In this document: positions 24,486 to 32,546 of the stretch, piece after piece
How positions within the stretch are numbered: the stretch's first letter is position 1
How the letters are laid out: each line of letters begins with the position of its first letter
Source of the DNA: Pararobbsia silviterrae
GTDB lineage: Bacteria; Pseudomonadota; Gammaproteobacteria; Burkholderiales; Burkholderiaceae
Direction of reading: 5' to 3'
Assembly (NCBI RefSeq): GCF_003628125.1
Contig: NZ_RBZU01000002.1
Location: 248,001-312,000, forward strand
DNA length: 64,000 nucleotides
The notes under the pieces: generated by a model
What the model was told of the DNA's origin: nothing
Databases searched by the model: none
The model's input: the letters and a program-made list of their open reading frames with translations, nothing else
Made by a program: the position numbers and the translations under genes

Positions 24486-25853
24486 TCATCGACCCGCAAC
24501 CGTCATGGCGCCGGTCAGAATCGAACCGCTCCGCAAGCCGCCCTCGATATGCACGTCGTTGCCGATCGCGACGATGTCGCGGAAGATCCCTTGCAGCGTG
24601 CCCGCGATCGTGATCTCGTGAACCGGATATCGGATCGTCCCGTTCTCGACCCAGAAGCCGGCGGCCCCGCGCGAATAGTCGCCGGTCAGCGGATTGACGC
24701 CTTTCCCGAGCAGATGGGTCACAAATAGGCCTGTGCCCAGTCGCTCGAGCATGCAGGTCAAGTCGTCCTCCGCCGTCGTGCGCGTGCTGCACACCGTCAG
24801 ATTGTGCGGGCCGCCCGCATTGCCCGTCGTGCGCAGGCCCAGTGCGCGCGCCGAGTACGACGAGAGCAGATACCCTTCGACGATGCCGTGCTCGACGACA
24901 TGACGGCGCGCCACGCGCACGCCTTCGGCATCGAACGGCGAACTGCCGAGTCCTCCGACGATGAAAGGGTCGTCGACGATAAACACGTGATCGGCGAATA
25001 CCGGCGTGCCGAAGCTTTGGCCGAGAAACGATGAGCGTCGAAGCAGGGCCGTGCCGTTGATCGCCGCGGCAAAAGCGCCGAGCAGACCCACGGCCTGGGT
25101 GGATTCGAACAGGACCGGCACGCGGCAGGTCTTGAGTTTGCGCGCGCCCACCTGTGCCGCGGCGCGCATTCCGGCGCGTTTGCCAATGGCTTCGGGCGTA
25201 TCGAGATCGCGCGAGTCGACCTGGTGCGAACGCCACGTGCTCATATGCCGGTCGTCGCCGACGCCGGCGATCGGCGCGCAGTCGAGCGAATGCGACGAGT
25301 TTTGGAAGCCCGCGAGGAAGCCGTTCGACATGCCGAGCACGCGTTGCCGATGCAGCGAACGCAGCGACGCGCCCGAACTTTGGCTGACGCGCGCGTCGGC
25401 ATCGAACGCCGCGTTTTCGGCGCGCACGGCGAGCGCGATCGCATCGGCGACCGGGATGTCCCACGCATGGAAAAGTCCGAGATCGCGTGGCGAGGTTTCG
25501 AGTTCTACCTCGTCGGGCAAGCCCGCGAAAGGATCGGCGCCCGCATGGCGAGCGATCTCGCGCGCCGCCGTGACCGTGCTGCGAATCGCGTCGCTCGAAA
25601 AGTCCGCAGTGCTCGCCTTGCCGCGCCGCTTGCCGTCGTACACGGTCACGTCGAGCCGCTGGTCGTGGCTCAGCTTGATCGTATCGAGCGCGCCGAGTCG
25701 CACCGATAGGCCGCGCCCCTGGCTGCCGGACGCTTCGACGCTCATCGCGCCGGCGCCGATCGATTTGCCGTAGGTCAGCGCTTCGGTCGCGAATTGCCGC
25801 AACGCGTCGAGCGAATACGAAAGCGTGTCGGACGGCGGCGTGTCGAAATCCAT
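24486..25853 (-). CDS. pmbA: PmbA/TldE subunit of the TldD/TldE metalloprotease
   Basis: 455 residues, the normal PmbA size. Canonical blocks are TTGNAGGPHNLTV, LGTGLFVTHLLGKGVN, TGDYSRGAAGFWVENG and ITIAGTLQGIFRDIVAIGND. TldE/PmbA lacks the zinc site and pairs with TldD to form a protease whose internal chamber cleaves unfolded peptides, as in microcin B17 maturation. It is the last gene of an operon that also has TldD and a peptide-type ABC transporter. I start at the ATG of MDFDTPPS; a GTG 66 bases upstream would overlap the transporter gene by 11 bases and is a real alternative. Confidence 0.88.
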   Translation of the reverse strand: MDFDTPPSDTLSYSLDALRQFATEALTYGKSIGAGAMSVEASGSQGRGLSVRLGALDTIKLSHDQRLDVTVYDGKRRGKASTADFSSDAIRSTVTAAREIARHAGADPFAGLPDEVELETSPRDLGLFHAWDIPVADAIALAVRAENAAFDADARVSQSSGASLRSLHRQRVLGMSNGFLAGFQNSSHSLDCAPIAGVGDDRHMSTWRSHQVDSRDLDTPEAIGKRAGMRAAAQVGARKLKTCRVPVLFESTQAVGLLGAFAAAINGTALLRRSSFLGQSFGTPVFADHVFIVDDPFIVGGLGSSPFDAEGVRVARRHVVEHGIVEGYLLSSYSARALGLRTTGNAGGPHNLTVCSTRTTAEDDLTCMLERLGTGLFVTHLLGKGVNPLTGDYSRGAAGFWVENGTIRYPVHEITIAGTLQGIFRDIVAIGNDVHIEGGLRSGSILTGAMTVAGR

Positions 25854-25908
25854 ATTCGTCTTTGCGTTCGAGGAGGATGAATGGGGGCGCTCAACGGTGA
25901 ACGTCGGA

Positions 25909-27645
25909 TCAAGCGGCACGTGCCTCGTCGCTCGTCATCAGACGCCAAGCGCCTTCAGGCAGGAGTTCGAGTACGCGACGGTGATAGGTCAGCAGCGAAC
26001 TGCGATGGCCGATGCTCACACACGCGATGCCCGCGCCAAGCAGTGCGCGATAGAGCATCGCTTCGGTCGTGAGATCGACGGCGCTCGTCGCTTCGTCGAG
26101 GAACACGTACTTCGCGTCCGACGCGAGGGCGCGCGCGAATCCGATGCGTTGCTGCTCGCCGAGCGACAGGACGCGGGACCAGTCGACGACGGTGTCGAAA
26201 CCGCCGTGATGCCGCGCGAGATCCGGCAGATTGACTTGCTCCAGGCGCCGTTGCAGGTCGCTGTCCGACGCGTGCTTGTCGTCGGACGGATAGCGCATCT
26301 GCTCGCGCAAGGTGCCGAGCACCATATAGGGCCGCTGCGGAAGAAACAGCACGGTACCCTCGGGCGGCATCGTGATCGAGCCCGAGCCGCTATGCCAGAG
26401 CCCGGCCATCCCTCGGATCAGCGAACTTTTGCCTACGCCCGTGCGGCCCACGATCAATAGGCTCTCGCCCGCATCGATATCGACGCTCAGATTGCGCACG
26501 AGCGTCCGCTCGAAACCCGGCGTGCGCAGTGTCACGTCGTCGAGACGGATGCGCGGGCCTTCGATGAAGCGGATCGTGGCGCGGCTATCGCGTTCCTCGT
26601 TCGCCAGCGCGTCGACCTTCTCGCGAAATTGCGCGATACGCACGACATGAGGCGCGGCGCTCGCCGACATCGAGATCAGTATCTGAAACCGCTGAATCGC
26701 GCCGAGCAGCAGCACGGCCGACGCGGTGCCCTGCGTGATCACGCCGAACGAAATGCGTCCGTCGAAATAGAGCGGCGCGAGTACCAGGACCGGCACGAGC
26801 GACCAGGCGACATTGAGCACCGACTCGATGACGCCCATGCCCGTCGAGTATCGCAAGTTCGCGTAGGCGATCTCGACGACGCGGCGTAGCCGGCGCAACA
26901 CGCTCGCGTTTTCCGTCTGCTCGCCGCGATAGAGCGCGATGGTCTCGGTGTGGGTGCGTACATGGAGGATGCCGTAGCGAAAGTCAGCTTCCGAGACGGT
27001 CAATCGATATTGATAGCGAATCAGCCGTCCGTAGAGCCACCACGTCACGGTCAAGAAAAGCGCCGCGTAAGCGAGTACCGCATAGAACAAGGTCGGCGAG
27101 ATGCTCCTCAGAATCCAGCCCTGCACGCCGAAGCTCGCAATGCAATAGATGGCGATCTGCACGATATTGAGCGCGATCTTGCATACGGGTTCGACCTCCT
27201 GCTGAATGCGCTGGTCGATGTTGTCGACGTCGTTGTCCTGCTCGATTCGGAAATAGACGTGATGAGACAGATATCGACCGAGCATCTCGCGCGTCGCCCA
27301 CTGCCGCCAATGGATCACGATCGATTCGAGCAGCCAGTTCGACAGCCGGGAGACGATGCCTTGCTTGCCGATGCCGTCGCCGACCACGAGCACGATCAAC
27401 GAGATCCAGATAAACCCGTGCCAGTACGACGGCGCGCGCTTCGCGACGAGCGCGTTGGTCATGTCCTTCGTGAGGATCGACAGTTTGGCGCCGAGCCCGA
27501 CTTCGAACACGGTGTAGGCGAGGAACGCGAGCAGCCCCAGCCACGAGAGCCAGTGCGCGCGCCGTAACCAATAGGGTTGGATAAACCCCCATGCGCGGCG
27601 CGCGAAACGGAGATCGATTCGGCAATCGTCGAGATGAACGTTCAC
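25909..27645 (-). CDS. SbmA/BacA-type ABC transporter with fused ATPase (ABC_membrane_2 family)
   Basis: 578 residues. An N-terminal six-helix domain carries the family hallmark YFRIEQDNDVDNIDQRIQQE. The ATPase has Walker A GRTGVGKSS, a degenerate signature LSLGEQQR and Walker B YVFLDEATSAVD. The membrane domain is that of SbmA/BacA, which import peptide antibiotics. Mycobacterial Rv1819c has this fused form and imports B12 and peptides. The start is a GTG whose last bases form the TGA of TldD (GTGA), eight bases after GGAGGGA, so it is tightly coupled to the protease gene. Together with TldD and PmbA it points to import of a peptide for cleavage. Confidence 0.87.
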   Translation of the reverse strand: MNVHLDDCRIDLRFARRAWGFIQPYWLRRAHWLSWLGLLAFLAYTVFEVGLGAKLSILTKDMTNALVAKRAPSYWHGFIWISLIVLVVGDGIGKQGIVSRLSNWLLESIVIHWRQWATREMLGRYLSHHVYFRIEQDNDVDNIDQRIQQEVEPVCKIALNIVQIAIYCIASFGVQGWILRSISPTLFYAVLAYAALFLTVTWWLYGRLIRYQYRLTVSEADFRYGILHVRTHTETIALYRGEQTENASVLRRLRRVVEIAYANLRYSTGMGVIESVLNVAWSLVPVLVLAPLYFDGRISFGVITQGTASAVLLLGAIQRFQILISMSASAAPHVVRIAQFREKVDALANEERDSRATIRFIEGPRIRLDDVTLRTPGFERTLVRNLSVDIDAGESLLIVGRTGVGKSSLIRGMAGLWHSGSGSITMPPEGTVLFLPQRPYMVLGTLREQMRYPSDDKHASDSDLQRRLEQVNLPDLARHHGGFDTVVDWSRVLSLGEQQRIGFARALASDAKYVFLDEATSAVDLTTEAMLYRALLGAGIACVSIGHRSSLLTYHRRVLELLPEGAWRLMTSDEARAA

Positions 27646-29180
27646 GATACCGTCCCTCCGACCGTCATCTCGTCGATGCGCAGCGTCGGCTGGCCCACGC
27701 CGACCGGAACCGATTGCCCGTTCTTGCCGCAGGTCGCGCCGCCGTCGTCGAGCCGCATGTCGTTGCCGATCAGGCTCACGTATTGAAGCGATTCGGGACC
27801 GCTGCCGATGAGGGTCGCGCCCTTGATCGGATGGGTCAGCCGGCCGTTCTCGATGCGATACGCCTCGGTCGCGCCGAACACGAATTTCCCGGTCACGATA
27901 TCGACCTGACCGCCGCCGAAGTTCACGGCATAGATCCCGCTTTTGACGGATTCGATGATCTCCCTTGGATCTTTGTCGCCGTTGCGCATATAGGTGTTGG
28001 TCATGCGCGGCAGCGGCAATGATGCATACGATTGACGTCGACCGTTGCCGGTGGTGGGAACGCCCATGAGCCGCGCATTCAAGGTGTCGTGCAGATAGCC
28101 TCGCAGAATGCCGTCCTCGATCAGCGTCGTGCATTGCGTCGGATGGCCTTCGTCGTCGATATTCAAGGAGCCGCGCCGCGCGCGGAGCGTGCCGTCGTCG
28201 ACGATCGTGACGCCGGGCGCCGCGACGCGTTCGCCGAGACGGCCTGAAAACACCGAGGTCCGCTTGCGGATCGCATCGCCTTCGAGACCGTGGCCGATCG
28301 CCTCGTGAAGCATGACGCCCGGCCAGCCGGGTCCGAGAACCACGCTCATCGTGCCGGCGGGGGCGGATTGCGCTTCGAGATTGACGAATGCGCGATGCAG
28401 CGCCGCGTCGACATGCCTGGCAATGAAGGCGGTATCGAATCGCCGGCCGTCGTAGCGGCCGCCGCCGCTCGATGCGCCCATTTCACGACGGCCACGGTGT
28501 TCGACGAGGATCTGGATGCTCAGGTGAACGAGCGGGCGCACGTCGGCCGCGAGCGTTCCGTCGGCGCGCGCGATGAGCACGATCTGGTGTTGGCTCGAGA
28601 GCCGCGCGGTCACTTTCTTGACGCGCGCGTCGCGACTTCGCGCGAGCGCTTCGATCTGATGCAGGCGGGCCGTCTTTTCGTCCGCTTCGAGCGACGCAAG
28701 CGGGTCGGTCTGCGTATAGAGCGCATGCGTTGCCGACCGCTTGAAGCCGTGCGACAGATCGAGCGGGATCACGATGTCGGTCCCGCCGGACGTCGCCCCG
28801 CGACCGATTTCGCGGACCGTGTGCGCGGCGCGCCGCAATGCCGAAGCGGACAGGTGGGCCGAATGCGCGAGCGCGGTACGTTCGCCCGCCATCGCGCGAA
28901 CGCCGACGCCCCGGTCGATCGAACGACTGCCGGCTTTCACGATGCCGTCTTCGAGCATCCAGCTCTCGGTGTGCGTGAGTTCGAAAAACAGGTCGGCGTC
29001 GTCGATACGCGTCGCGTACATGTCGCCGAGTGTGTTTTGCAGGACGCCTTCGTCCAGTCCATAGGGTTCCAGAAGCGCGGCTTTGGCGAGCGTCAAATTG
29101 TCGACGCCGGTCGGCGCGACGCGATCCGCGGTCTCGTCGCAGCCGACGGGGCACGCGATCGAAGGTTCATCGATAGTCAT
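27642..29180 (-). CDS. tldD: TldD zinc-metalloprotease subunit
   Basis: 512 residues. The catalytic zinc motif HEAIGHGLEGD (HExxxH) is intact, followed by canonical blocks FSGRLGERVAAPGVTIVDDG, GSLNIDDEGHPTQ, LNARLMGVPTTGNGRR and NFGGGQVDIVTGKFVF. It is longer than usual at the N-terminus by roughly 30 residues. TldD with TldE cleaves flexible peptides such as microcin B17 precursor and the CcdA antitoxin. An alternative GTG start 30 bases upstream would overlap the thioredoxin-fusion stop; neither has a strong ribosome site. Most genomes keep housekeeping tldD apart from transporters, so this linked copy is probably specialised. Confidence 0.9.
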   Translation of the reverse strand: MTIDEPSIACPVGCDETADRVAPTGVDNLTLAKAALLEPYGLDEGVLQNTLGDMYATRIDDADLFFELTHTESWMLEDGIVKAGSRSIDRGVGVRAMAGERTALAHSAHLSASALRRAAHTVREIGRGATSGGTDIVIPLDLSHGFKRSATHALYTQTDPLASLEADEKTARLHQIEALARSRDARVKKVTARLSSQHQIVLIARADGTLAADVRPLVHLSIQILVEHRGRREMGASSGGGRYDGRRFDTAFIARHVDAALHRAFVNLEAQSAPAGTMSVVLGPGWPGVMLHEAIGHGLEGDAIRKRTSVFSGRLGERVAAPGVTIVDDGTLRARRGSLNIDDEGHPTQCTTLIEDGILRGYLHDTLNARLMGVPTTGNGRRQSYASLPLPRMTNTYMRNGDKDPREIIESVKSGIYAVNFGGGQVDIVTGKFVFGATEAYRIENGRLTHPIKGATLIGSGPESLQYVSLIGNDMRLDDGGATCGKNGQSVPVGVGQPTLRIDEMTVGGTVS

Positions 29181-29202
29181 GAGAGGAGGCTCGATGGGGC
29201 GA

Positions 29203-30477
29203 TCAGGCACCGGTGGCCGCTTTGGAAAAACGCGCCTGGAGCTGTTCGAGGAGATCGATGGCCATATCGTGTTGCGCGGCTTTCACGTTGGCTTGAAACA
29301 TGTCGAAGCGGGCCCAGAACGCCGGGTTTGCGGCGCGCTCGGTCTCGTGCCATGTCTTGCGCAACGAGTCGATCGCGCGCTGCCACTCGGCGAGTTCGGT
29401 CCCCGGCTGCGTCGGACGCGGTCCTTGCGTGTCTCGAGTCCGCATGCCGAACTCGGCTTCAAGCGTCTTCATGCGTTCGATGTCCTTGAGACTCCAGTGC
29501 GGTTCGCGATGCACGTCGTCGTGCCGCAAACCGATGAGGACGCGGATCCAGCCTTCGCTGTTCTGCTGCGCGAGCGGGTGGGCAAGGGTTTCGAGCCGGC
29601 GGCTCTCCGCGGCGCGTGTGCCGTCGATGCCGGCGAGGAGCACCGCGCGCTTGCGGATGGCGTCCCATTCGGCTGTCGCGATCGTCTCGCCATCGAGCTC
29701 GCGTCGGTGGGCCGCGTGGATATCGGCGAGCACCGACAACACGTCCACATCGTCGAAATGCGGGGCGATGGCCCACTTCGATCGGTACAGAAAATCGAAC
29801 TGCAGATGCCGGGTCAACGCAAAGAGATCGACGTCGAGCGGAATCGCCGCGATCAGGTTCGCCACGTGTTCACGGATGCGTTCATGAGGTTCGATATTCG
29901 AAGCGCGTCTGAGATGCCAGACGGCATCGAGCAAGGTCGTGTACGCGAGCGGAATGCCCAGTTCATCCTCGATCTGTTCCGGGGTGTCGGCCAACTGCGC
30001 CGCAAGACGCACGCGCCCGGTATCGGCGATCGCCGCGATGCGTGCGACACACGCGTCGCGAAGCGCGGCGCGACCGCCGAAGCTCGACCACACGCGTTTG
30101 AGATCGTCAGGATCGGACGAAGCCTGGGCGGGCGTATCGCGCGCGGCGTCGATACGATCCTCTCCGATCCAGCGCTCGACCATGGCGTTCAGCCGCATCG
30201 TGGTCGTGCCGACCAGTCGGCCTTCTTCGGCCCCGTCGCGCAGGAATACGAGCGTCGGAACGCTTCGAACCTGAAAGCGCTGCGCGAGCACGGGTTCCTC
30301 GTCGATGTTGATCTTGACGATGCGCAGACGCTCGCCGACCTTCGCATCGAGTGTGTCGAGGTGGGGCTTCAATGCTTTGCAGGGGCCGCACCAGGGCGCC
30401 CAGAAATCGACGATCACGGGCACGCCGCCGCTGACGTCGCGTTCGAATCGGTGTTCGGTGGTATCGACGATGCTCAT
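29203..30477 (-). CDS. Thioredoxin domain fused to an unrecognised helical C-terminal domain
   Basis: 424 residues. Residues 1-107 form a thioredoxin with the active site WCGPC at 29-33 and the cis-Pro loop SVPTLVF near 74. The remaining 310 residues are mostly helical, Arg/Asp/Ala-rich, without membrane segments or any domain I recognise. There is no signal peptide, so it acts in the cytoplasm. It sits between ExbD and TldD in the same operon, 40 and a few bases away. An obvious guess is that it reduces disulfides, or a metal centre, in the imported ligand before TldD/PmbA cut it. The C-terminal part could bind the peptide or the protease. Confidence 0.8.
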   Translation of the reverse strand: MSIVDTTEHRFERDVSGGVPVIVDFWAPWCGPCKALKPHLDTLDAKVGERLRIVKINIDEEPVLAQRFQVRSVPTLVFLRDGAEEGRLVGTTTMRLNAMVERWIGEDRIDAARDTPAQASSDPDDLKRVWSSFGGRAALRDACVARIAAIADTGRVRLAAQLADTPEQIEDELGIPLAYTTLLDAVWHLRRASNIEPHERIREHVANLIAAIPLDVDLFALTRHLQFDFLYRSKWAIAPHFDDVDVLSVLADIHAAHRRELDGETIATAEWDAIRKRAVLLAGIDGTRAAESRRLETLAHPLAQQNSEGWIRVLIGLRHDDVHREPHWSLKDIERMKTLEAEFGMRTRDTQGPRPTQPGTELAEWQRAIDSLRKTWHETERAANPAFWARFDMFQANVKAAQHDMAIDLLEQLQARFSKAATGA

Positions 30478-30516
30478 TCGGGAATCTCGCTCGTTGGAGT
30501 GCTGGAGGTCGGGGCT

Positions 30517-30924
30517 TCAGTTCGGTGCGGGCTGCGTGACGAAGTCGATGTTCGTCAGCCCCGCGCGCTGTGTGGCCGCGAGGACGTCGGCGACCGCTTC
30601 GTAGCGCACCGCCTTGTCCGCGTAGATCTGGATGTCGGGTTGGGGCTGCCGTTGCGCCGCGCCGGCGAGGCGCACGCTGAGCGCGGCCGCATCGACGGTT
30701 TCGTTGTCCCAGTGCACGGAGCCGTCGGCCTGCACCGCGACGACCACGTGCGGGGGCGGCGTGCCGGTCGGCGTGCTCGTCGCGGTCGGCAAGTCGAGCT
30801 TGACGGTGTTCGTCATGGCCGGCAGCGTGACCATGAATACGATCAGCAACACGAGCATGACGTCGATGAGCGGCGTCATATTGATCTCGTTCATCACATC
30901 GTCGGGCGGGCTGTAAAAGGACAT
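30517..30924 (-). CDS. exbD: ExbD/TolR biopolymer transport protein
   Basis: 135 residues. The single N-terminal membrane helix begins with MNEINMTPLIDVMLVLLIVF, where the Asp of PLIDV is the proton-channel residue of the family. A periplasmic domain follows. It starts one base after the ExbB stop. With ExbB and TonB it forms a dedicated energy-transducing unit for the receptor encoded upstream in the same operon. Confidence 0.93.
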   Translation of the reverse strand: MSFYSPPDDVMNEINMTPLIDVMLVLLIVFMVTLPAMTNTVKLDLPTATSTPTGTPPPHVVVAVQADGSVHWDNETVDAAALSVRLAGAAQRQPQPDIQIYADKAVRYEAVADVLAATQRAGLTNIDFVTQPAPN

Positions 30925-30925
30925 G

Positions 30926-31654
30926 TCAGGATCCCTCCGTCGCGAGGCGGCGCTGGGCCGGCGCGCGGACCTTGTCGTGTGCGGGACGCGTCTGCCGCGA
31001 GCCGCTCATCAGATACGCGTGCAGTTCATGCCGAAAGCGCGCGAGCTTCGAGATGAGCCCGCGGTTGCCGCGCGTGAGCGCGTTGTAGCCCAGCACGGCC
31101 GGGATCGCGACGAACAGGCCCAGTGCAGTCATGACGAGCGATTCGCCGACCGGACCCGCGACCTGCGACAGACTCGACTGCCCCGACGCGCTGATGGCCA
31201 TGAGCGCGTGATAGATCCCCCATACGGTGCCGAACAAGCCCACGAACGGCGCGGTGCTGCCGATCGAGGCGAGGATGCCCAGTCCGCTCGACAGCTTCGA
31301 CGTTTGTTCCTCCATCGAGACGGCGAGGCATCGCTGAACCCATTCGTCATGCGAGAGCACCTCTTCGAGGTTGGTGCCGCTATGACGGTCCTTGGCCTGC
31401 AAGGCGGCGTCGACGAGGTTCTGATAGATATTGCCGGCGCGCGCGCCGCCGAGTTTCGCGCTGCCGTGTTCGAGCGTTTCTTCTTGCCAGAACTGACGTT
31501 CGACAACGGCGGTCAGTTTGCGATGGCCCGCGAATTGGAGCCCCTTGTAGAGCATCACCGCCCATGAGAGCACCGACATGGCGACGAGTGCCGTCGCGAT
31601 CGCGTGTGAGATGGCATCACCCCGCCACAGGGTTTGGATAAGCCCGGAATTCAT
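30926..31654 (-). CDS. exbB: ExbB/TolQ/MotA-type proton channel subunit
   Basis: 242 residues with the TolQ/ExbB pattern: one N-terminal helix, a cytoplasmic loop and two C-terminal helices. GLFGTVWGIYHALMAI contains the conserved Gly-rich third-helix entry, and VGESLVMTALGLFVAIPAV the pore helix. AGGAG precedes the ATG on its strand. It couples the proton gradient to TonB movement. Gene order TonB-ExbB-ExbD is the common one in proteobacterial siderophore loci. Confidence 0.93.
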   Translation of the reverse strand: MNSGLIQTLWRGDAISHAIATALVAMSVLSWAVMLYKGLQFAGHRKLTAVVERQFWQEETLEHGSAKLGGARAGNIYQNLVDAALQAKDRHSGTNLEEVLSHDEWVQRCLAVSMEEQTSKLSSGLGILASIGSTAPFVGLFGTVWGIYHALMAISASGQSSLSQVAGPVGESLVMTALGLFVAIPAVLGYNALTRGNRGLISKLARFRHELHAYLMSGSRQTRPAHDKVRAPAQRRLATEGS

Positions 31655-31684
31655 AGGGAAAGACTCCTGAACAAATGCTGAAGC

Positions 31685-32407
31685 TCAATGGTCGAGATGA
31701 AACGAAAGCGGTTGGACCGCGCTGGTCGATACCGGATGGCCCGCTTGCATCAGCGGGTCGCAATGGCCTGCAAGCATGGCTTGCACGGCTGCGTCGTCGA
31801 GGTCGTCGTAGCCGCTGCTTTTTTTGACTTGTGCGTCCGTGATGCGCCCGCTCGCATCGATGTTGACCGCCAATTCGACCGTGCCTTCATGTCCGAGACG
31901 GCGCGCGCGCGAGGGATAGGGCGGCGCCGGAATGTCGCAGATCAGGTTCGCGTGCTTGCCGGCATCACCGGGCACGGGTAGCGGCATCGCCGCCGACGGC
32001 GCGGGTGTCGCCGGTGGCGCCGACGCGTGCGGCTGCGGCGGTGTCGGCGGCGTGACCACGGGCGGCTCCTTGACGACGGGCGTGGGGTCGAGCGCGGCGA
32101 TCTGCCGCATCGCCGCGTGATGGGTCGCGAGCACATTCGGATGCGTCATGGGCTTTTGTATCTGCGGCTTGGGCGGCTGCGGCACGGGGGGCTGGGCGCG
32201 CGAGACGAGCGTCACGCGCAGCGCGCCGCCGGGCGCCGCATGCGAGGTCAGGAGCACATCGCGTTGCACATGCATGGCGAGCACGACGAGTGCGGCGTGC
32301 AGGAGCAACGCGACGAGCGCGGCGCCGACCTTCGCGCTGACCGCGCGTGGACGACGCGGCGGCGCATGGGCCGCCATTGTTGTTTTATCGGTGATTGAGA
32401 TCAGCAC
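31685..32407 (-). CDS. tonB: TonB energy transducer
   Basis: 240 residues. A membrane anchor (VGAALVALLLHAALVVLAM) is followed by a Pro-rich periplasmic spacer with repeated Pro-Gln/Pro-Lys pairs, then a C-terminal TonB domain containing PPYPSRARRLGHEGTVELAV and an SSGYDDLDDAAVQAM helix. The GTG start has GGAG eight bases upstream; an in-frame ATG ten codons later lacks a ribosome site. A two-tier hairpin precedes the gene. It is probably dedicated to the receptor upstream. Confidence 0.92.
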   Translation of the reverse strand: MLISITDKTTMAAHAPPRRPRAVSAKVGAALVALLLHAALVVLAMHVQRDVLLTSHAAPGGALRVTLVSRAQPPVPQPPKPQIQKPMTHPNVLATHHAAMRQIAALDPTPVVKEPPVVTPPTPPQPHASAPPATPAPSAAMPLPVPGDAGKHANLICDIPAPPYPSRARRLGHEGTVELAVNIDASGRITDAQVKKSSGYDDLDDAAVQAMLAGHCDPLMQAGHPVSTSAVQPLSFHLDH

Positions 32408-32454
32408 CGCTAGGACTCCATGACGAACTGGGCAGGCAATCGGGGCCGATCGAT

Positions 32455-32507
32455 GACGGCGGCAGATCGCGCACCGGGGGGCGCGCGATGTCGAGCGGGC
32501 CGCCGTC
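32455..32507 (-). terminator. Two-tier hairpin between receptor and tonB
   Basis: GACGGCGGC pairs with GCCGCCGTC, and inside it ATCGCGC pairs with GCGCGAT. No T-run follows. It lies between co-oriented genes, so an attenuator or a processing/stability hairpin separating high receptor expression from lower transducer expression is more likely than full termination. Confidence 0.45.
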
Positions 32508-32546
32508 GCGGATGCCCTGATCGACTCGGGTCATCGCGATCGATCG

